A DNA stretch of 64,000 nt from Mycobacterium sp. Root135 (GTDB taxonomy: Bacteria > Actinomycetota > Actinomycetes > Mycobacteriales > Mycobacteriaceae), in assembly GCF_001426545.1 (NCBI RefSeq), contig NZ_LMEZ01000002.1:26862-90861 (forward strand), written 5' to 3'. Under the pieces are notes generated by a model. It ran no database searches. It was not told where the DNA came from and saw only the letters and a list, made by a program, of their open reading frames with translations. Of the stretch, positions 17,672 to 26,138 are shown in pieces (the stretch's first letter is position 1; every line of letters starts with the position of its first letter). A program made the translations under genes and the position numbers.

Positions 17672-18397
17672 ATGACCGCTGCGACGATCTACGTGAAGGC
17701 CTGCGTCAACGGTGCACGAACCCCCGACGAGCACCCCAACCTGCCCGTCACCCCTGAGCAGTTGGCGGCCGCGGCGCTCTCGGCCCACCACGCGGGCGCC
17801 CAGGCCGTGCACATGCACCCGAAGACGCCGGACGGCAGGGACTCACTGGAGCCCGACGTCGTCGCCGCCGCGGTGACCGCCGTCCGGGCGGCGGTCCCCG
17901 GCCTGCCGCTGGGCGTCACCACGGGGTTCTGGGCGCTGCCCGACCCCGACGCCCGCCGCCGGGCCGTGGAGGCCTGGACCGTGCTGCCCGACTTCGCGTC
18001 GGTCAACTGGGACGAACCCGGTTCGCCAGAACTCGCGGAGGTCCTGCTCGGCAAGGGGATTGGCGTCGAGATCGGGCTGTTCAACCTCGACGCGGCGGCG
18101 TCGTGGGCGGAGTCGACGATGGTTCAGCACTGCATGCGGGTCATGGTCGAGCTCGACGGGCACGAGGACGTCCCCATCGCGGACGCCATGCTCGAACGGA
18201 TCGCGGCGGCGAACTCGCCGGCGCCGGTGCTGCTGCACGGCCTCGACGAAAGCTGCTGGCCGCTCCTCGAACACGCCGGTGTCCGCGGTCTGCAGACCCG
18301 CATCGGCATGGAGGACACCCTGACGCTCCCCGACGGGTCCGTCACCCCCGACAACGCTGCGCTGGTGACGGCGGCGGTCCAGCTGCTCAGTCGGTAG
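17672..18397 (+). CDS. Beta-keto acid cleavage enzyme (BKACE, DUF849)
   Basis: This 241-aa TIM-barrel protein of the BKACE family condenses or cleaves beta-keto acids with acetyl-CoA using a zinc ion. Seen are the first strand YVKACVNGARTPDEH, the HAGAQAVHMHPK motif with two zinc-ligand histidines (HxH) at about residues 46-48, and the late LLHGLDESCWPLL and GLQTRIGMEDT segments that hold the active-site and C-terminal ligand residues. It is slightly shorter than typical members (about 270-300 aa). A GGGAGAGG RBS precedes ATG 17672. The substrate beta-keto acid is not predictable. It overlaps the convergent cupin gene by 11 nt. Confidence 0.85.
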   Translation: MTAATIYVKACVNGARTPDEHPNLPVTPEQLAAAALSAHHAGAQAVHMHPKTPDGRDSLEPDVVAAAVTAVRAAVPGLPLGVTTGFWALPDPDARRRAVEAWTVLPDFASVNWDEPGSPELAEVLLGKGIGVEIGLFNLDAAASWAESTMVQHCMRVMVELDGHEDVPIADAMLERIAAANSPAPVLLHGLDESCWPLLEHAGVRGLQTRIGMEDTLTLPDGSVTPDNAALVTAAVQLLSR

Positions 18398-18833
18398 GCG
18401 CGCCGAGGGCGAAGTCGGCGAAGTCGAAACCGGGCACGACGACGCAGCTGACCAGAGCTGGTTCGGCGTCCCGTGGCACGGCGCGCTGCCAGTGTCCCGG
18501 CGGCACCACGAACTGTGGCTGCTCACCCGCGGTGACGTCGCTTCCGAGGAGATGCGTTGCGGCGCCGTCCTGTTCGGCCCCGACCTCGAGCAGCAGTGGG
18601 CTGCCGCGATGGTGGAACCACAACTCCGCGCTTTGCACCGTATGCCACGCCGACTGCTGTCCCGGCATCAGCAGGAACAGGATGGCGGTCCCCGCGCTCC
18701 GTGGGCCGGTGTACTCCGGCGGCAGTGCCGGTTGTCCCAAGGTCAGGTCGCTGCGCCAGGTCTCCCGGTACCACCCGCCCTCGGGGTGCGGTGCCAGGTC
18801 GAGATTCCTGGCCCACCCGGGGAGTTCGCTCAT
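18387..18833 (-). CDS. Cupin_5 (DUF985) family protein
   Basis: The 148-aa cupin shows the DUF985 start LAPHPEGGWYRETWRS, a middle segment ILFLLMPGQQSAWH (candidate metal His), AELWFHHRG with further His residues, and the end VVPGFDFADFALG. All are typical of the family, whose best known members resemble sugar epimerases in fold but have no settled reaction. It is short and complete. It sits convergent to the BKACE gene and about 50 nt from the divergent membrane-protein gene. Confidence 0.83.
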   Translation of the reverse strand: MSELPGWARNLDLAPHPEGGWYRETWRSDLTLGQPALPPEYTGPRSAGTAILFLLMPGQQSAWHTVQSAELWFHHRGSPLLLEVGAEQDGAATHLLGSDVTAGEQPQFVVPPGHWQRAVPRDAEPALVSCVVVPGFDFADFALGAPTD

Positions 18834-18881
18834 GCCGTCAGCCTACGTCGCAGCGGATGGCCGACCCGATACGCTCGTCGC

Positions 18882-19316
18882 ATGGCTCGCCTGCGCCCCG
18901 GATGGTTCGTCGTGTTCTGCTCGACGGTGCTGTTGGTCAGTGCGTGGCTGCCGTGGCTGGTCACCAGCGCCGACGGCGGCGGCCGAGCGAATGCGATCGG
19001 TGGAAAGTACGGCTCGATCGGCGTGCCACCGAACGGGTTCGGGGTCGGCCAGCTGATCGTCGTGCTGAGTTCGGTGTTGATCGTGGCTGCGGCAATGTCG
19101 GCCAGGAGCCTCCGCCCCAAGATTGCTTCGACTGCAGCCCTTGGTATTTCGGTGATCCTGGCGGTGTTGGTGCTGTGGTATTACCGGCTGTACGTCGGCA
19201 ACCCGATCGCCGCGGGTTACGGCCTCTACGTCGGAGGCGGGGCCGTCGTGGCAGCCGCCGTGCTGTCGGTGTTCGCCATGGTGGCGGCGTGGGCTGGGAT
19301 GGGACGTACTCGATGA
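18882..19316 (+). CDS. Four-TM conserved membrane protein (Rv0912-like)
   Basis: The 144-aa protein has four hydrophobic segments: FVVFCSTVLLVSAWLPWL near the N-terminus, LIVVLSSVLIVAAAM, ALGISVILAVLVLWYY and AVVAAAVLSVFAMVAAW. A Gly-rich extracellular loop lies after TM1. ATG 18882 is taken because upstream frame extension would overlap the cupin gene. It resembles, from memory, mycobacterial Rv0912, which lies in the same neighbourhood between the ctpE cluster and the dioxygenase. It overlaps the GNAT gene by ATGA. No function is known. Confidence 0.72.
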   Translation: MARLRPGWFVVFCSTVLLVSAWLPWLVTSADGGGRANAIGGKYGSIGVPPNGFGVGQLIVVLSSVLIVAAAMSARSLRPKIASTAALGISVILAVLVLWYYRLYVGNPIAAGYGLYVGGGAVVAAAVLSVFAMVAAWAGMGRTR

Positions 19317-19897
19317 CCGCTTTCGTGGAACCCGTGCACCTCGCCGGGGATCGGTGGGTGCGCTTGGAGCCCCTGACTCCTGAGCACGTTCCGGAGATCG
19401 TCGCGGCCACGGCCGACGTCCGGCCGCTGTGGTTCACCAGTGCCCCGACGCCGGAGACCGCACAGGAGTGGATCGACGGCAGGCTGGCCGTGCAGCACCC
19501 CGACACCGGTCTGACGTTCGTGGTGCGGGCGCTCGACGGCACGCTGGTCGGATCGTCGAGTTTCTGCCACGTCGACGCGCCCAACCGCCGACTGGAGATC
19601 GGGTACACCTGGTACCGCCAGGACGTGCGACGGTCCGGGGTCAACACCGAATGCAAGCTGCTGATGCTCGGGCACGCCTTCGATCAGTTGGGTTGTGTCG
19701 CAGTCGAATTCCGCACGCACTTCTTCAACTCGACCAGCCGCGCCGCCATCGAGCGGTTGGGCGCCAAGCGCGACGGCATTCTCCGCAGCCACCAACTGCT
19801 GCCCGACGGTTCCCGGCGCGACACCGTCGTGTACTCGATCCTGGACGCCGAGTGGCCGTCGGTGCGCAACAACCTTCGGTTCCGGTTGGACCGGTGA
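19313..19897 (+). CDS. GNAT family N-acetyltransferase (RimJ-like)
   Basis: The 194-aa protein has the RimJ/RimL-type GNAT layout: VHLAGDRWVRLEPLTPEHV at the start, the central strand RLEIGYTWYRQDVRRSGVNTE (acetyl-CoA loop) and the late FNSTSRAAIERLGAKRDG, a conserved Asn-x-x-Ser pair plus the C-terminal helix. It probably acetylates an amino group of a protein N-terminus or small molecule. Translation is coupled to the preceding membrane protein (ATGA overlap). Confidence 0.85.
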   Translation: MTAFVEPVHLAGDRWVRLEPLTPEHVPEIVAATADVRPLWFTSAPTPETAQEWIDGRLAVQHPDTGLTFVVRALDGTLVGSSSFCHVDAPNRRLEIGYTWYRQDVRRSGVNTECKLLMLGHAFDQLGCVAVEFRTHFFNSTSRAAIERLGAKRDGILRSHQLLPDGSRRDTVVYSILDAEWPSVRNNLRFRLDR

Positions 19898-19937
19898 CGA
19901 CGCCGCGCGGGTGCCGTCACCGATCCAACGTCGGACG

Positions 19938-20387
19938 CTAACCGGCGTCGACGGTGTTCGCCTCGATGGACGTCTGCTTTCCGCCGTGGGCGATCTGCAC
20001 CTTGCGCGGCTTCGCCCTTTCCGCAATGGGAATGGTCACGTTCAGCACGCCGTTCTCGTAGGTCGCGCTGATCGCGGAGGCGTCGACGCCCTCGCCAAGG
20101 GATAGCTGCCTGCGGTAGGTGCCGAAGAACCTCTCGTTGGTCAGCCACTGGACCGAGTCCTCGCTGCGAGCGGTCCGGTGCGCGGAAATCGTCAGCGTGC
20201 CGGCGTCGACGTCGATGTCCACCGATCCCGGGTCGACGCCCGGCAGATCGGCAGTCAGCAGATAGTGGTCGTCGACCTTGCAGAGGTCCATCGGCATGAA
20301 CCGAGGACTGCGATTCGATCCGGACTGGCCGTTGAGCAGACCGCGGGTCAACAGGTCGAGGTCACCGAACGGATCAAAACGAAGCAC
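19938..20387 (-). CDS. Small heat-shock protein Hsp20 (Hsp18-like)
   Basis: This 149-aa alpha-crystallin-domain chaperone prevents aggregation of unfolded proteins in the cytosol. It starts at a GTG (MLRFDPFGDLDLLTRG) with GGGAGGTGG eight bases upstream. The alpha-crystallin domain (about residues 35-130) contains DLPGVDPGSVDIDVDAGTL and ends with YENGVLNVTIPIAE, including the hallmark GVLN/I-x-I. The N-terminal FDPFxDLD pattern is that of the mycobacterial 18-kDa antigen. A CIRCE element at 20461-20487 indicates HrcA control, unlike DosR-controlled hspX. It is convergent with the GNAT gene. Confidence 0.92.
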   Translation of the reverse strand: MLRFDPFGDLDLLTRGLLNGQSGSNRSPRFMPMDLCKVDDHYLLTADLPGVDPGSVDIDVDAGTLTISAHRTARSEDSVQWLTNERFFGTYRRQLSLGEGVDASAISATYENGVLNVTIPIAERAKPRKVQIAHGGKQTSIEANTVDAG

Positions 20388-20460
20388 AGTAATCCACCTC
20401 CCTTTGTCTACTCGCCGCCCGCCCCTTCGGCGGGCTATCAATCACTGTGCGACTCCCAAA

Positions 20461-20487
20461 TTAGCACTCGACCGGTGAGAGTGCCAA
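20461..20487. promoter_or_regulatory. CIRCE element (HrcA operator) upstream of hsp20
   Basis: TTAGCACTC at 20461-20469, nine spacer bases, then GAGTGCCAA at 20479-20487. This is the CIRCE consensus TTAGCACTC-N9-GAGTGCTAA with one mismatch. It lies 74 nt upstream of the Hsp20 start. HrcA repression, relieved by heat, is the established role of this motif. Confidence 0.88.
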
Positions 20488-20541
20488 TAATTTTCTAGAA
20501 GAATTTTTCCCCAGTGTTGGACTGCGGCAACACCTTCGGGC

Positions 20542-21432
20542 TCAGCGTCGGTCCTCCACGTCGGCGCCACGCAGCGCCCCGGCGCACTGGTCGCAACTGA
20601 GCACGGCCTCGAACGCGTGACCGCACGACACGTGTCGCAGGAGTACGGCCGGACCCTCCGGGGCCGGGAACCATCGTTGCGCCCACTGCAGAGCGGTGAT
20701 CAGAATCGGAAACGTCGCCCGGCCCTTCTCGGTGAGCGCGTAGCGCCCACCGGCGGCGTCCAGAACGCCACCCGCGGTGAGGCTCTGCAGCCGGTCGGTC
20801 AGCGAGCCAGGGGGAGCGCCGAGCTGGCCGGCGAAGGCGTTGAACCGCGTAGTGCCGACGAACGCGGCCACCAAGAGGGCGAACGCCCAACGGTTGCCGA
20901 GGATGGTCATGGTCTCCGGGAACAGGCCCGCCCGTCCGGCCGCTTCGGACGTCGCCCGGCGTCGCGTCGACTCGGCGGGCATGGACCGTTTCCACGACCC
21001 GCTCGGACCCCACGCGACGGTCAGCTCCTTCTCCGTGACCACCTGGTCGCACGCCCGGCAGGTGATGTGCGGCGCGAACTCGGCGTCGCAGCTGAGGTGG
21101 TGCATCGTGGGCAACCGCTCGGCGTGATCGGGCACCCAGCGGCGTTCCCACCCCCAGATCGCCGTCAGCACCGGCCACAGCGATCGACCCTTCGGCGTCA
21201 GCACGTACTCGTACCGCGGCGGGCGCTGCTGATAGATGGTGCGCTCCAGCAGGCCGTCGGCCGTCAACGCCGTCAGCCGTTTCGTGAGCACGGCGTGCGA
21301 AATCGGAAGGCGGGCAGCGAATTCGCCGTAGCGGGTCGCCCCGAGCAGCGACTGTTGAACGAGCAGCAGCGTCCACTCGTCGCCGAGCACGCCCAGCATC
21401 CGGCCGACGGCGTTGACGCCTCCCGGCTCCAC
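20542..21432 (-). CDS. Tandem HxlR-type winged-helix regulator
   Basis: This 296-aa protein contains two HxlR/MarR-like winged helices. The first (about residues 8-100) has VLGDEWTLLLVQQSLLGATRYGEF and LTKRLTALTADGLLER; the second (about 160-250) has ILGNRWAFALLVAAFVGTTRFNAF and LTDRLQSLTAGGVLDA. A Cys-containing segment follows each (ITCRACDQ and LSCDQCAG), possibly metal-binding. It starts with a GTG that shares one base with the carotenoid oxygenase stop (TAGTG), so it is coupled to that gene. The open frame continuing to 22089 lies inside the oxygenase gene and is not used. Confidence 0.83.
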   Translation of the reverse strand: MEPGGVNAVGRMLGVLGDEWTLLLVQQSLLGATRYGEFAARLPISHAVLTKRLTALTADGLLERTIYQQRPPRYEYVLTPKGRSLWPVLTAIWGWERRWVPDHAERLPTMHHLSCDAEFAPHITCRACDQVVTEKELTVAWGPSGSWKRSMPAESTRRRATSEAAGRAGLFPETMTILGNRWAFALLVAAFVGTTRFNAFAGQLGAPPGSLTDRLQSLTAGGVLDAAGGRYALTEKGRATFPILITALQWAQRWFPAPEGPAVLLRHVSCGHAFEAVLSCDQCAGALRGADVEDRR

Positions 21433-22949
21433 TACAGACCGATCGCCTCTGCGGCGGTGTCGGTCTGCTGCCAGCGGCGCAGCTCGGCCCCAGCGGCCCA
21501 CGTCGAGTGAGTTCCACTCGAAACGCGTTCCGGCAGAGCCAGTTTGCAGACCGGCCCGTCGCCAACCCTGGCGGCGTCGAACACCAGGCAGTACGAGGCG
21601 TCGGCGTTCATGTCGGTGGTGATGGTGACGAGGTAGCCGTCGTCCTCGCTGGTACTTCCGACTCGGGGCGCCATCGCCGTCTCGCTGCCGTAGACCCCGT
21701 CGGCGAAGGCGAAGCGTTCCTCGGCGCCGGTGTGCAGGTCGTGCTTGACGAGGCCGTCGAACAGGAACCAGCCGGGCTTGCCCGTCGCGGCGTACGCATA
21801 GCGGTACTTCCCGCCGGCGTACCCGGGGTTGATCATCCCGAACTCGGTGATGGAGTCCGACAACTGCTCTTCGCGCACCCCGCCGGTGACCAGGTTGAAC
21901 CGCCAGCGGTGCAGGCGCGCCTGCATGCGGTCCAGCGCGAGGAAGCGGAAGGCGCGCTGCCACTTGTCGCCGAGCCCGTTGTCGCTTGGCTCCGGGTCCC
22001 CTTGGTAGAACCCGTCGAGGACGATCTCGTCGCCGTCCTCGTAGGCGTTGGTGAAGTGCAGGACGTAGGTCGGATCGGCCTCGAACCACTGGATCTGCGA
22101 GGTCTGGCCGCGCCGGGGGATGACGGCGAAACGGGACGGCATGTCGCGGTGAAAGCGTGGGACGTGCGCGTTGCGTTCAAGATATTCGGGCGCCCAGAAC
22201 ATCGGAAAGTCGTTGAGAATGGCGTAGTTCTCGGTGAACGCCATGTCGTGGGGCAGCCGCGGACCGGGGAGCGGCACGTCGACGTAGTGCACCAGTTCGT
22301 TGGTGGCGTCGACGACGCCGTAGTGCATGAACGGTTCCTGCTTCGAGTAGTTGAAGAACAACAGCTCGCCGGTCTTGTCGTCGGCCTTGGGGTGCGCGGA
22401 CACGCCCCACTGATGGGGAAACGCGCCGTTCCATTCCTGCTTGCCGAGGGTGGCGCCGGTCAGCGGGTCGACCCGGTACAGGTCGCCACACTGGTAGAAG
22501 CTGGTCAGCGCGGTGCCGCGGTGCACGGTCACGTCGGTGCTGGACGCGTCCTTCATCAACGTCCGTGCGCCCCAGCCATGGTCGCGCTTGGCCAACCCGA
22601 CCGGCTCGGCGATCCCTGGCCACAGGGGGCCGCCCGCCTCCTCTTCCTCGGCGAGGCCGTCGGTGCGGACGAACCTGTTGCGGTAGAACGCCTTTCCGTC
22701 GCGAAAGCCGACGACGTGCATCATGCCGTCACCGTCGAAGGGGTGGTAGGCCTTCAGCGCGGGGTGCAGGGGGTTCTCGGTGTTGCGGAGGTAGACGCCG
22801 TCGAGATCGCGCGGAAGCTCACCGGAGACGACGGTCAGGTCGTCGGCGTCCCACTCGGTCGACTGTGGTCGCCACGGCCCGGTGCGATACGGATGGTCGT
22901 CGTCGTCGGGCAGCGTGGTGAGGAACTTGCCGACCACTTCTACGTTCAT
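21432..22949 (-). CDS. Carotenoid cleavage dioxygenase family protein (Rv0913c-type)
   Basis: This 505-aa non-haem iron oxygenase of the RPE65/CCO family would cleave a polyene or stilbene-like double bond with O2. Four candidate iron-binding histidines are visible in order: FPHQWGVSAHPK, LPHDMAFTENY, VLHFTNAYED and GTHSTWAAG near the C-terminus. The N-terminal YLRNTENPLHP and YHPFDGDGM are also family signatures. Length matches the roughly 501-aa M. tuberculosis Rv0913c, and the downstream-upstream order with the thiolase gene is conserved. It is followed by the coupled HxlR regulator. The substrate is unknown. Confidence 0.9.
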   Translation of the reverse strand: MNVEVVGKFLTTLPDDDDHPYRTGPWRPQSTEWDADDLTVVSGELPRDLDGVYLRNTENPLHPALKAYHPFDGDGMMHVVGFRDGKAFYRNRFVRTDGLAEEEEAGGPLWPGIAEPVGLAKRDHGWGARTLMKDASSTDVTVHRGTALTSFYQCGDLYRVDPLTGATLGKQEWNGAFPHQWGVSAHPKADDKTGELLFFNYSKQEPFMHYGVVDATNELVHYVDVPLPGPRLPHDMAFTENYAILNDFPMFWAPEYLERNAHVPRFHRDMPSRFAVIPRRGQTSQIQWFEADPTYVLHFTNAYEDGDEIVLDGFYQGDPEPSDNGLGDKWQRAFRFLALDRMQARLHRWRFNLVTGGVREEQLSDSITEFGMINPGYAGGKYRYAYAATGKPGWFLFDGLVKHDLHTGAEERFAFADGVYGSETAMAPRVGSTSEDDGYLVTITTDMNADASYCLVFDAARVGDGPVCKLALPERVSSGTHSTWAAGAELRRWQQTDTAAEAIGL

Positions 22950-22973
22950 TGCGTTACTCCTTGGCCGCTGAGG

Positions 22974-24197
22974 TTAGATTGCCGGCACGCCGGCGACGAC
23001 GAAACTGACTGTGGTGGCGGTACTTCCGCCGAAGTTGAGGGTGCCGAAGGTGCGTGCGCCGTCGACCTGGTAGTCGCCCGCGGTGTCACTGACCTGCTTG
23101 GCGGCGTCGAGGAGCATGCGCACCCCCGACGCCCCGACCGGATGGCCGCCGCCGATGAGTCCGCCGCTGGGGTTGATCGGCAATCGCCCGCCGATTTCGA
23201 TCTCGCCGTTCTCGATGGCCTTCCAGGATTCCCCAGGCCCGGTCAGTCCGATGTGGTCGATGGCGAGGTACTCGCTGGGGGTGAAGCAGTCGTGCACCTC
23301 GATCCCGTCGAGGTCGTCCAGGGTCACGTGCGCGCGGTCGAACGCGTCGAGAACGGCTTGGCGGACGTGTGGCATCACGTAGGGGTTCTCGGCGGAGCGG
23401 TCGAGTTTCTGCCGCAAACCCAAGCCCACGGTGCGGTGTCCCCAGCCGTCGATGCGCGCCAAGGGCGTCACGCCGGGGTGGTCCCGCAGGTAGCGGTCGG
23501 TGACGAGGACGACGCCGGAGCCGCCGTCGGTCATCTGGCTGCAGTCGAATCGACGAATCCTGCCCTCGACGACGGGGTTCGCGACGTCGTCGTCGGTCAG
23601 TGGGGTCGGCACCGACCAGTCGCGGGTCTGTGCGTTGGGGTTGCGGCGCGCGTTGGCGAGGTTGAGCGAGGCAATGGCGCGGAGATGGACCTCGTCGACG
23701 CCGAACCGGCGGTCGTACTCGTCGGCCACCTCGGAGAACGTCCATGGCCACATGTACCGCGCGTCTTGTCCCTCCTGGCCGGTCCAGGCGGCGGCACCCA
23801 GGTATTGCGCGGCGATGTCGCCTGGGACGGTCTTCTCCAGCTCGACGCCGACGACGAGGGCCGTTTCGTAGGCGCCGGAGCGCAGGTCCGCGATGGCGGA
23901 GAGGGTGGCGATGCTCCCGGAGGCGCAGGCCGCCTCGTGGCGCGAGGACGGGGTGTCCCAGAGGCCGTCCACCACGGTGGCGGGCATGGCGCCGAGGTGG
24001 CCCTGAGCAGCGAACATCTCGCCGAACGCATTGCCGACGTGGACGACGCCGACGTCGGCGGCGTCGATCTTGGCGGCGTGCAGCGTCGAGGTGACGATCT
24101 CTGCGGTCAACCCGGCGAAGTCGACGCCCTCGCGGGTGAGATTGCGAGCGAAATCGCTCTGGTAACCCCCGAGGATCCACACGTTCGCATCGGCCAT
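22974..24197 (-). CDS. Thiolase / lipid-transfer (SCP-x) thiolase family protein (Rv0914c-type)
   Basis: The 407-aa thiolase-superfamily protein has its nucleophile region in HEAACASGSIATLSAI (Cys about 87), the HDCFTPSEYLA motif where standard thiolases have a catalytic His region, and the C-terminal NPSGGLIGGGHPVGASGVRM with the GGGHPxGA hallmark. The SCP-x subfamily lacks the terminal CxG cysteine; here the end reads GTLNFGGSTATTV, so a full biosynthetic/degradative thiolase mechanism is doubtful. A role in acyl or steroid side-chain metabolism is inference. ATG 24197 gives the MADANVWILGGYQ start; the frame continues upstream without a better RBS. Confidence 0.85.
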   Translation of the reverse strand: MADANVWILGGYQSDFARNLTREGVDFAGLTAEIVTSTLHAAKIDAADVGVVHVGNAFGEMFAAQGHLGAMPATVVDGLWDTPSSRHEAACASGSIATLSAIADLRSGAYETALVVGVELEKTVPGDIAAQYLGAAAWTGQEGQDARYMWPWTFSEVADEYDRRFGVDEVHLRAIASLNLANARRNPNAQTRDWSVPTPLTDDDVANPVVEGRIRRFDCSQMTDGGSGVVLVTDRYLRDHPGVTPLARIDGWGHRTVGLGLRQKLDRSAENPYVMPHVRQAVLDAFDRAHVTLDDLDGIEVHDCFTPSEYLAIDHIGLTGPGESWKAIENGEIEIGGRLPINPSGGLIGGGHPVGASGVRMLLDAAKQVSDTAGDYQVDGARTFGTLNFGGSTATTVSFVVAGVPAI

Positions 24198-24292
24198 GCT
24201 CCGGACGCTACTACAATTAGCAGAGTGACTGGACAAATCGTTTAATCAAAACGGCCCCACCGGCTCTAGTCTGAACCGGCGGGACCTAGGTT

Positions 24293-24316
24293 TGCTTGAG
24301 TGTCGACACTCAAGCA
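24293..24316. promoter_or_regulatory. Perfect 24-bp palindrome, HAIR-like
   Basis: Bases 24293-24304 (TGCTTGAGTGTC) are exactly reverse-complemented by 24305-24316. Inside are CTTGAGT and ACTCAAG, the arms of the HspR-binding HAIR element, separated by 6 rather than the usual 7 bases. It lies in the 181-nt gap between the divergent thiolase and GAF-ANTAR genes, 96 nt from the first and 62 nt from the second. It is likely an operator; the identity of its protein is open. Confidence 0.6.
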
Positions 24317-24378
24317 CACCTGACTGAGCGCATTTCCCGTGCTCGGCGGTCACAAACGTGCTTGGCGACGGAGATAGA

Positions 24379-25074
24379 GTGCAAAATGCCATCATGAAGT
24401 TGCAGAACCACGACCTCGCCATGCGCATGGCGGAGTTGGCGCGGGTCACCGCGCTGCGGAAGGTCGACGACGTACTCGCCGACGTCACCGCTACCGCCAA
24501 GGAACTCATCCCCGGCGTCGACTTCGCGGGCGTCCTACTCATCGGCAAGGCCGGCAGTTTCGAAACCCTCGCGCCAACCAGCGAGCTGATGTTCAAACTC
24601 GACGAACTACAGATGCGCTACAACGAGGGTCCCTGCGTCGAGGCGGCGCTGGACGAGATCGTGGTCCGCACCGACGACTTCCGCGACGAGCCCCGGTTCC
24701 CGAACTACGCCCCGGAGGTCGTGAAGCTCGGCGTGCTCAGCGCGTTGTCGTTCAAGCTGTACACCGCCGACCGCACGGCGGGCGCCCTCAACCTGTTCGG
24801 GCTCGAGCCCAAGCTGTGGGACAGCGAGGCGGAGTCGATCGGCATGATCCTCGCGGCCCACGCGGCGGCGGCGATCCTGGCGAGCCGGGAGGGCGAGCAG
24901 CTGCAGTCGGCGCTGTCCACGCGCGACCGGATCGGGCAGGCCAAGGGCATCATCATGGAGCGCTTCAAGATCGACGACGTGCGGGCGTTCTCGATGCTCC
25001 GTCAGCTGTCGCAGGACACCAACACCAAGCTGCTCGACGTCGCCCAGCGCGTGATCGACACCCGCGGGGAGTAG
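24379..25074 (+). CDS. GAF-ANTAR domain transcription antiterminator
   Basis: This 231-aa signalling protein has an N-terminal GAF sensor (about residues 20-165; YNEGPCVEAALDE and SALSFKLYTADRTAGALNLFG) and a C-terminal ANTAR RNA-binding domain (about 172-228; LSTRDRIGQAKGIIMERFKID, ending LLDVAQRVIDTRGE). ANTAR proteins bind paired hairpins in leader RNA and prevent termination. Start GTG 24379 has GGAG five bases upstream; GTG 24358 and ATG 24394 are alternatives. No histidine kinase is nearby. A perfect palindrome lies just upstream. It resembles many mycobacterial GAF-ANTAR paralogues with unknown signals. Confidence 0.85.
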   Translation: MQNAIMKLQNHDLAMRMAELARVTALRKVDDVLADVTATAKELIPGVDFAGVLLIGKAGSFETLAPTSELMFKLDELQMRYNEGPCVEAALDEIVVRTDDFRDEPRFPNYAPEVVKLGVLSALSFKLYTADRTAGALNLFGLEPKLWDSEAESIGMILAAHAAAAILASREGEQLQSALSTRDRIGQAKGIIMERFKIDDVRAFSMLRQLSQDTNTKLLDVAQRVIDTRGE

Positions 25075-25078
25075 CGGA

Positions 25079-26122
25079 CTAGTCGTCGAGGTCGGACATG
25101 TCCAGGACGAAGCGGTACCGAACGTCGTTGCGCTCCAAGCGATCCAGTGCGACGTCGACGTCGGCCGACGGGAGAATCTCGACGTCGGATTCGATATGGT
25201 GCGCTGCGCAGAACTCGAGCATCTCGGCAGTCGCCGGGCGTCCGCCGCTGCCCGCCGAGGTGAGCTTCTTTCGACCGATCAGCAGGTCCATGGCATTGAC
25301 GGACATGGGCCCGAGATAACCGAGTTGGCACAGGGTTCCGTCCAACCCGGTCAGCGCCAGGTACGGCGCCGGATCATGGTCGACCGGGATCGCGTCGATC
25401 ACGACGTCGAAGCGGTCGCGCGCCGCCGCCATGGCCGCGGCGTCGGACGACACCAGGTACTCCGAGGCTCCCTGTCGCCGCGCGTCTTCGGCCTTCGCCG
25501 TAGACCGTCCGATGGCAGTCGTCTCGGCGCCGAGCGCCGCCGACATCTTGACGGCGAGGTGGCCGAGGCCGCCAATCCCGACCACCGCGACCGACGTGAC
25601 GGGTCCAACGCCCAAGGTGCGCAACGGTTCCCACACGGTGATTCCGGCGCACATCAAGGGTGCGGCCGCGGCGGGGTCCAGCGCGGCGGGTAGCGCATAG
25701 GTGAAACCCTCGGCGACGACGATCTCGCGGGAGTAGCCGCCCAGCGTCGGTGATCCGTCGTGTCGATCGGTTCCGCCGTAGGTCAACGTGGGGGACTCGT
25801 GGCAGAAGTTCTCCTGGCCACGTCGGCACATCGCGCAGTGACCGCATGAGTCGACGATGTTGCCGACGGCGACCCGGTCACCCGGCGTGAACGCCGACAC
25901 GGCGTCCCCCGTGGCCAGGACGACACCGGTGAACTCGTGGCCCGGGACGAGTAGCCCGGGCGACTGCGGCGTCCACGCGCGCAGGGCGTGTAAGTCGGAA
26001 TGGCAGACCCCGCAGAAGTCGACGCGGATGGCCACGTCGTCGTCGCGCAGCTCTCGTCGTTGCAGCGCGACGCGACCCAGCGCGCCGTCGGGAGAGCTCG
26101 GAGCGAGCCCGGTGGTCGTCAT
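25079..26122 (-). CDS. Zinc-dependent alcohol dehydrogenase (MDR family)
   Basis: This 347-aa medium-chain dehydrogenase has the catalytic zinc residues in CGVCHSD (about 37-43) and GHEFTG (about 60). The structural zinc lobe is CGHCAMCRRGQENFC, with four cysteines at about 92-106. The Rossmann motif is VGIGGLGHLAVK at about 170-180. The pattern matches cinnamyl-alcohol/YahK-type NADP-dependent aldehyde reductases. It ends 4 nt from the convergent GAF-ANTAR gene and is divergent from a TetR regulator with an operator-like dyad between them. Confidence 0.9.
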   Translation of the reverse strand: MTTTGLAPSSPDGALGRVALQRRELRDDDVAIRVDFCGVCHSDLHALRAWTPQSPGLLVPGHEFTGVVLATGDAVSAFTPGDRVAVGNIVDSCGHCAMCRRGQENFCHESPTLTYGGTDRHDGSPTLGGYSREIVVAEGFTYALPAALDPAAAAPLMCAGITVWEPLRTLGVGPVTSVAVVGIGGLGHLAVKMSAALGAETTAIGRSTAKAEDARRQGASEYLVSSDAAAMAAARDRFDVVIDAIPVDHDPAPYLALTGLDGTLCQLGYLGPMSVNAMDLLIGRKKLTSAGSGGRPATAEMLEFCAAHHIESDVEILPSADVDVALDRLERNDVRYRFVLDMSDLDD

Positions 26123-26138
26123 GGGAAACCCTTCTAAT

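Noticed and set aside
21507..24245. 912-aa open frame on the plus strand
   Set aside because: It is exactly antisense to the carotenoid oxygenase and thiolase genes, both of which have clear family motifs.
24293..24316. Rho-independent terminator
   Set aside because: The hairpin lies between divergent gene starts, has no loop or T-tract, and so is better explained as an operator.
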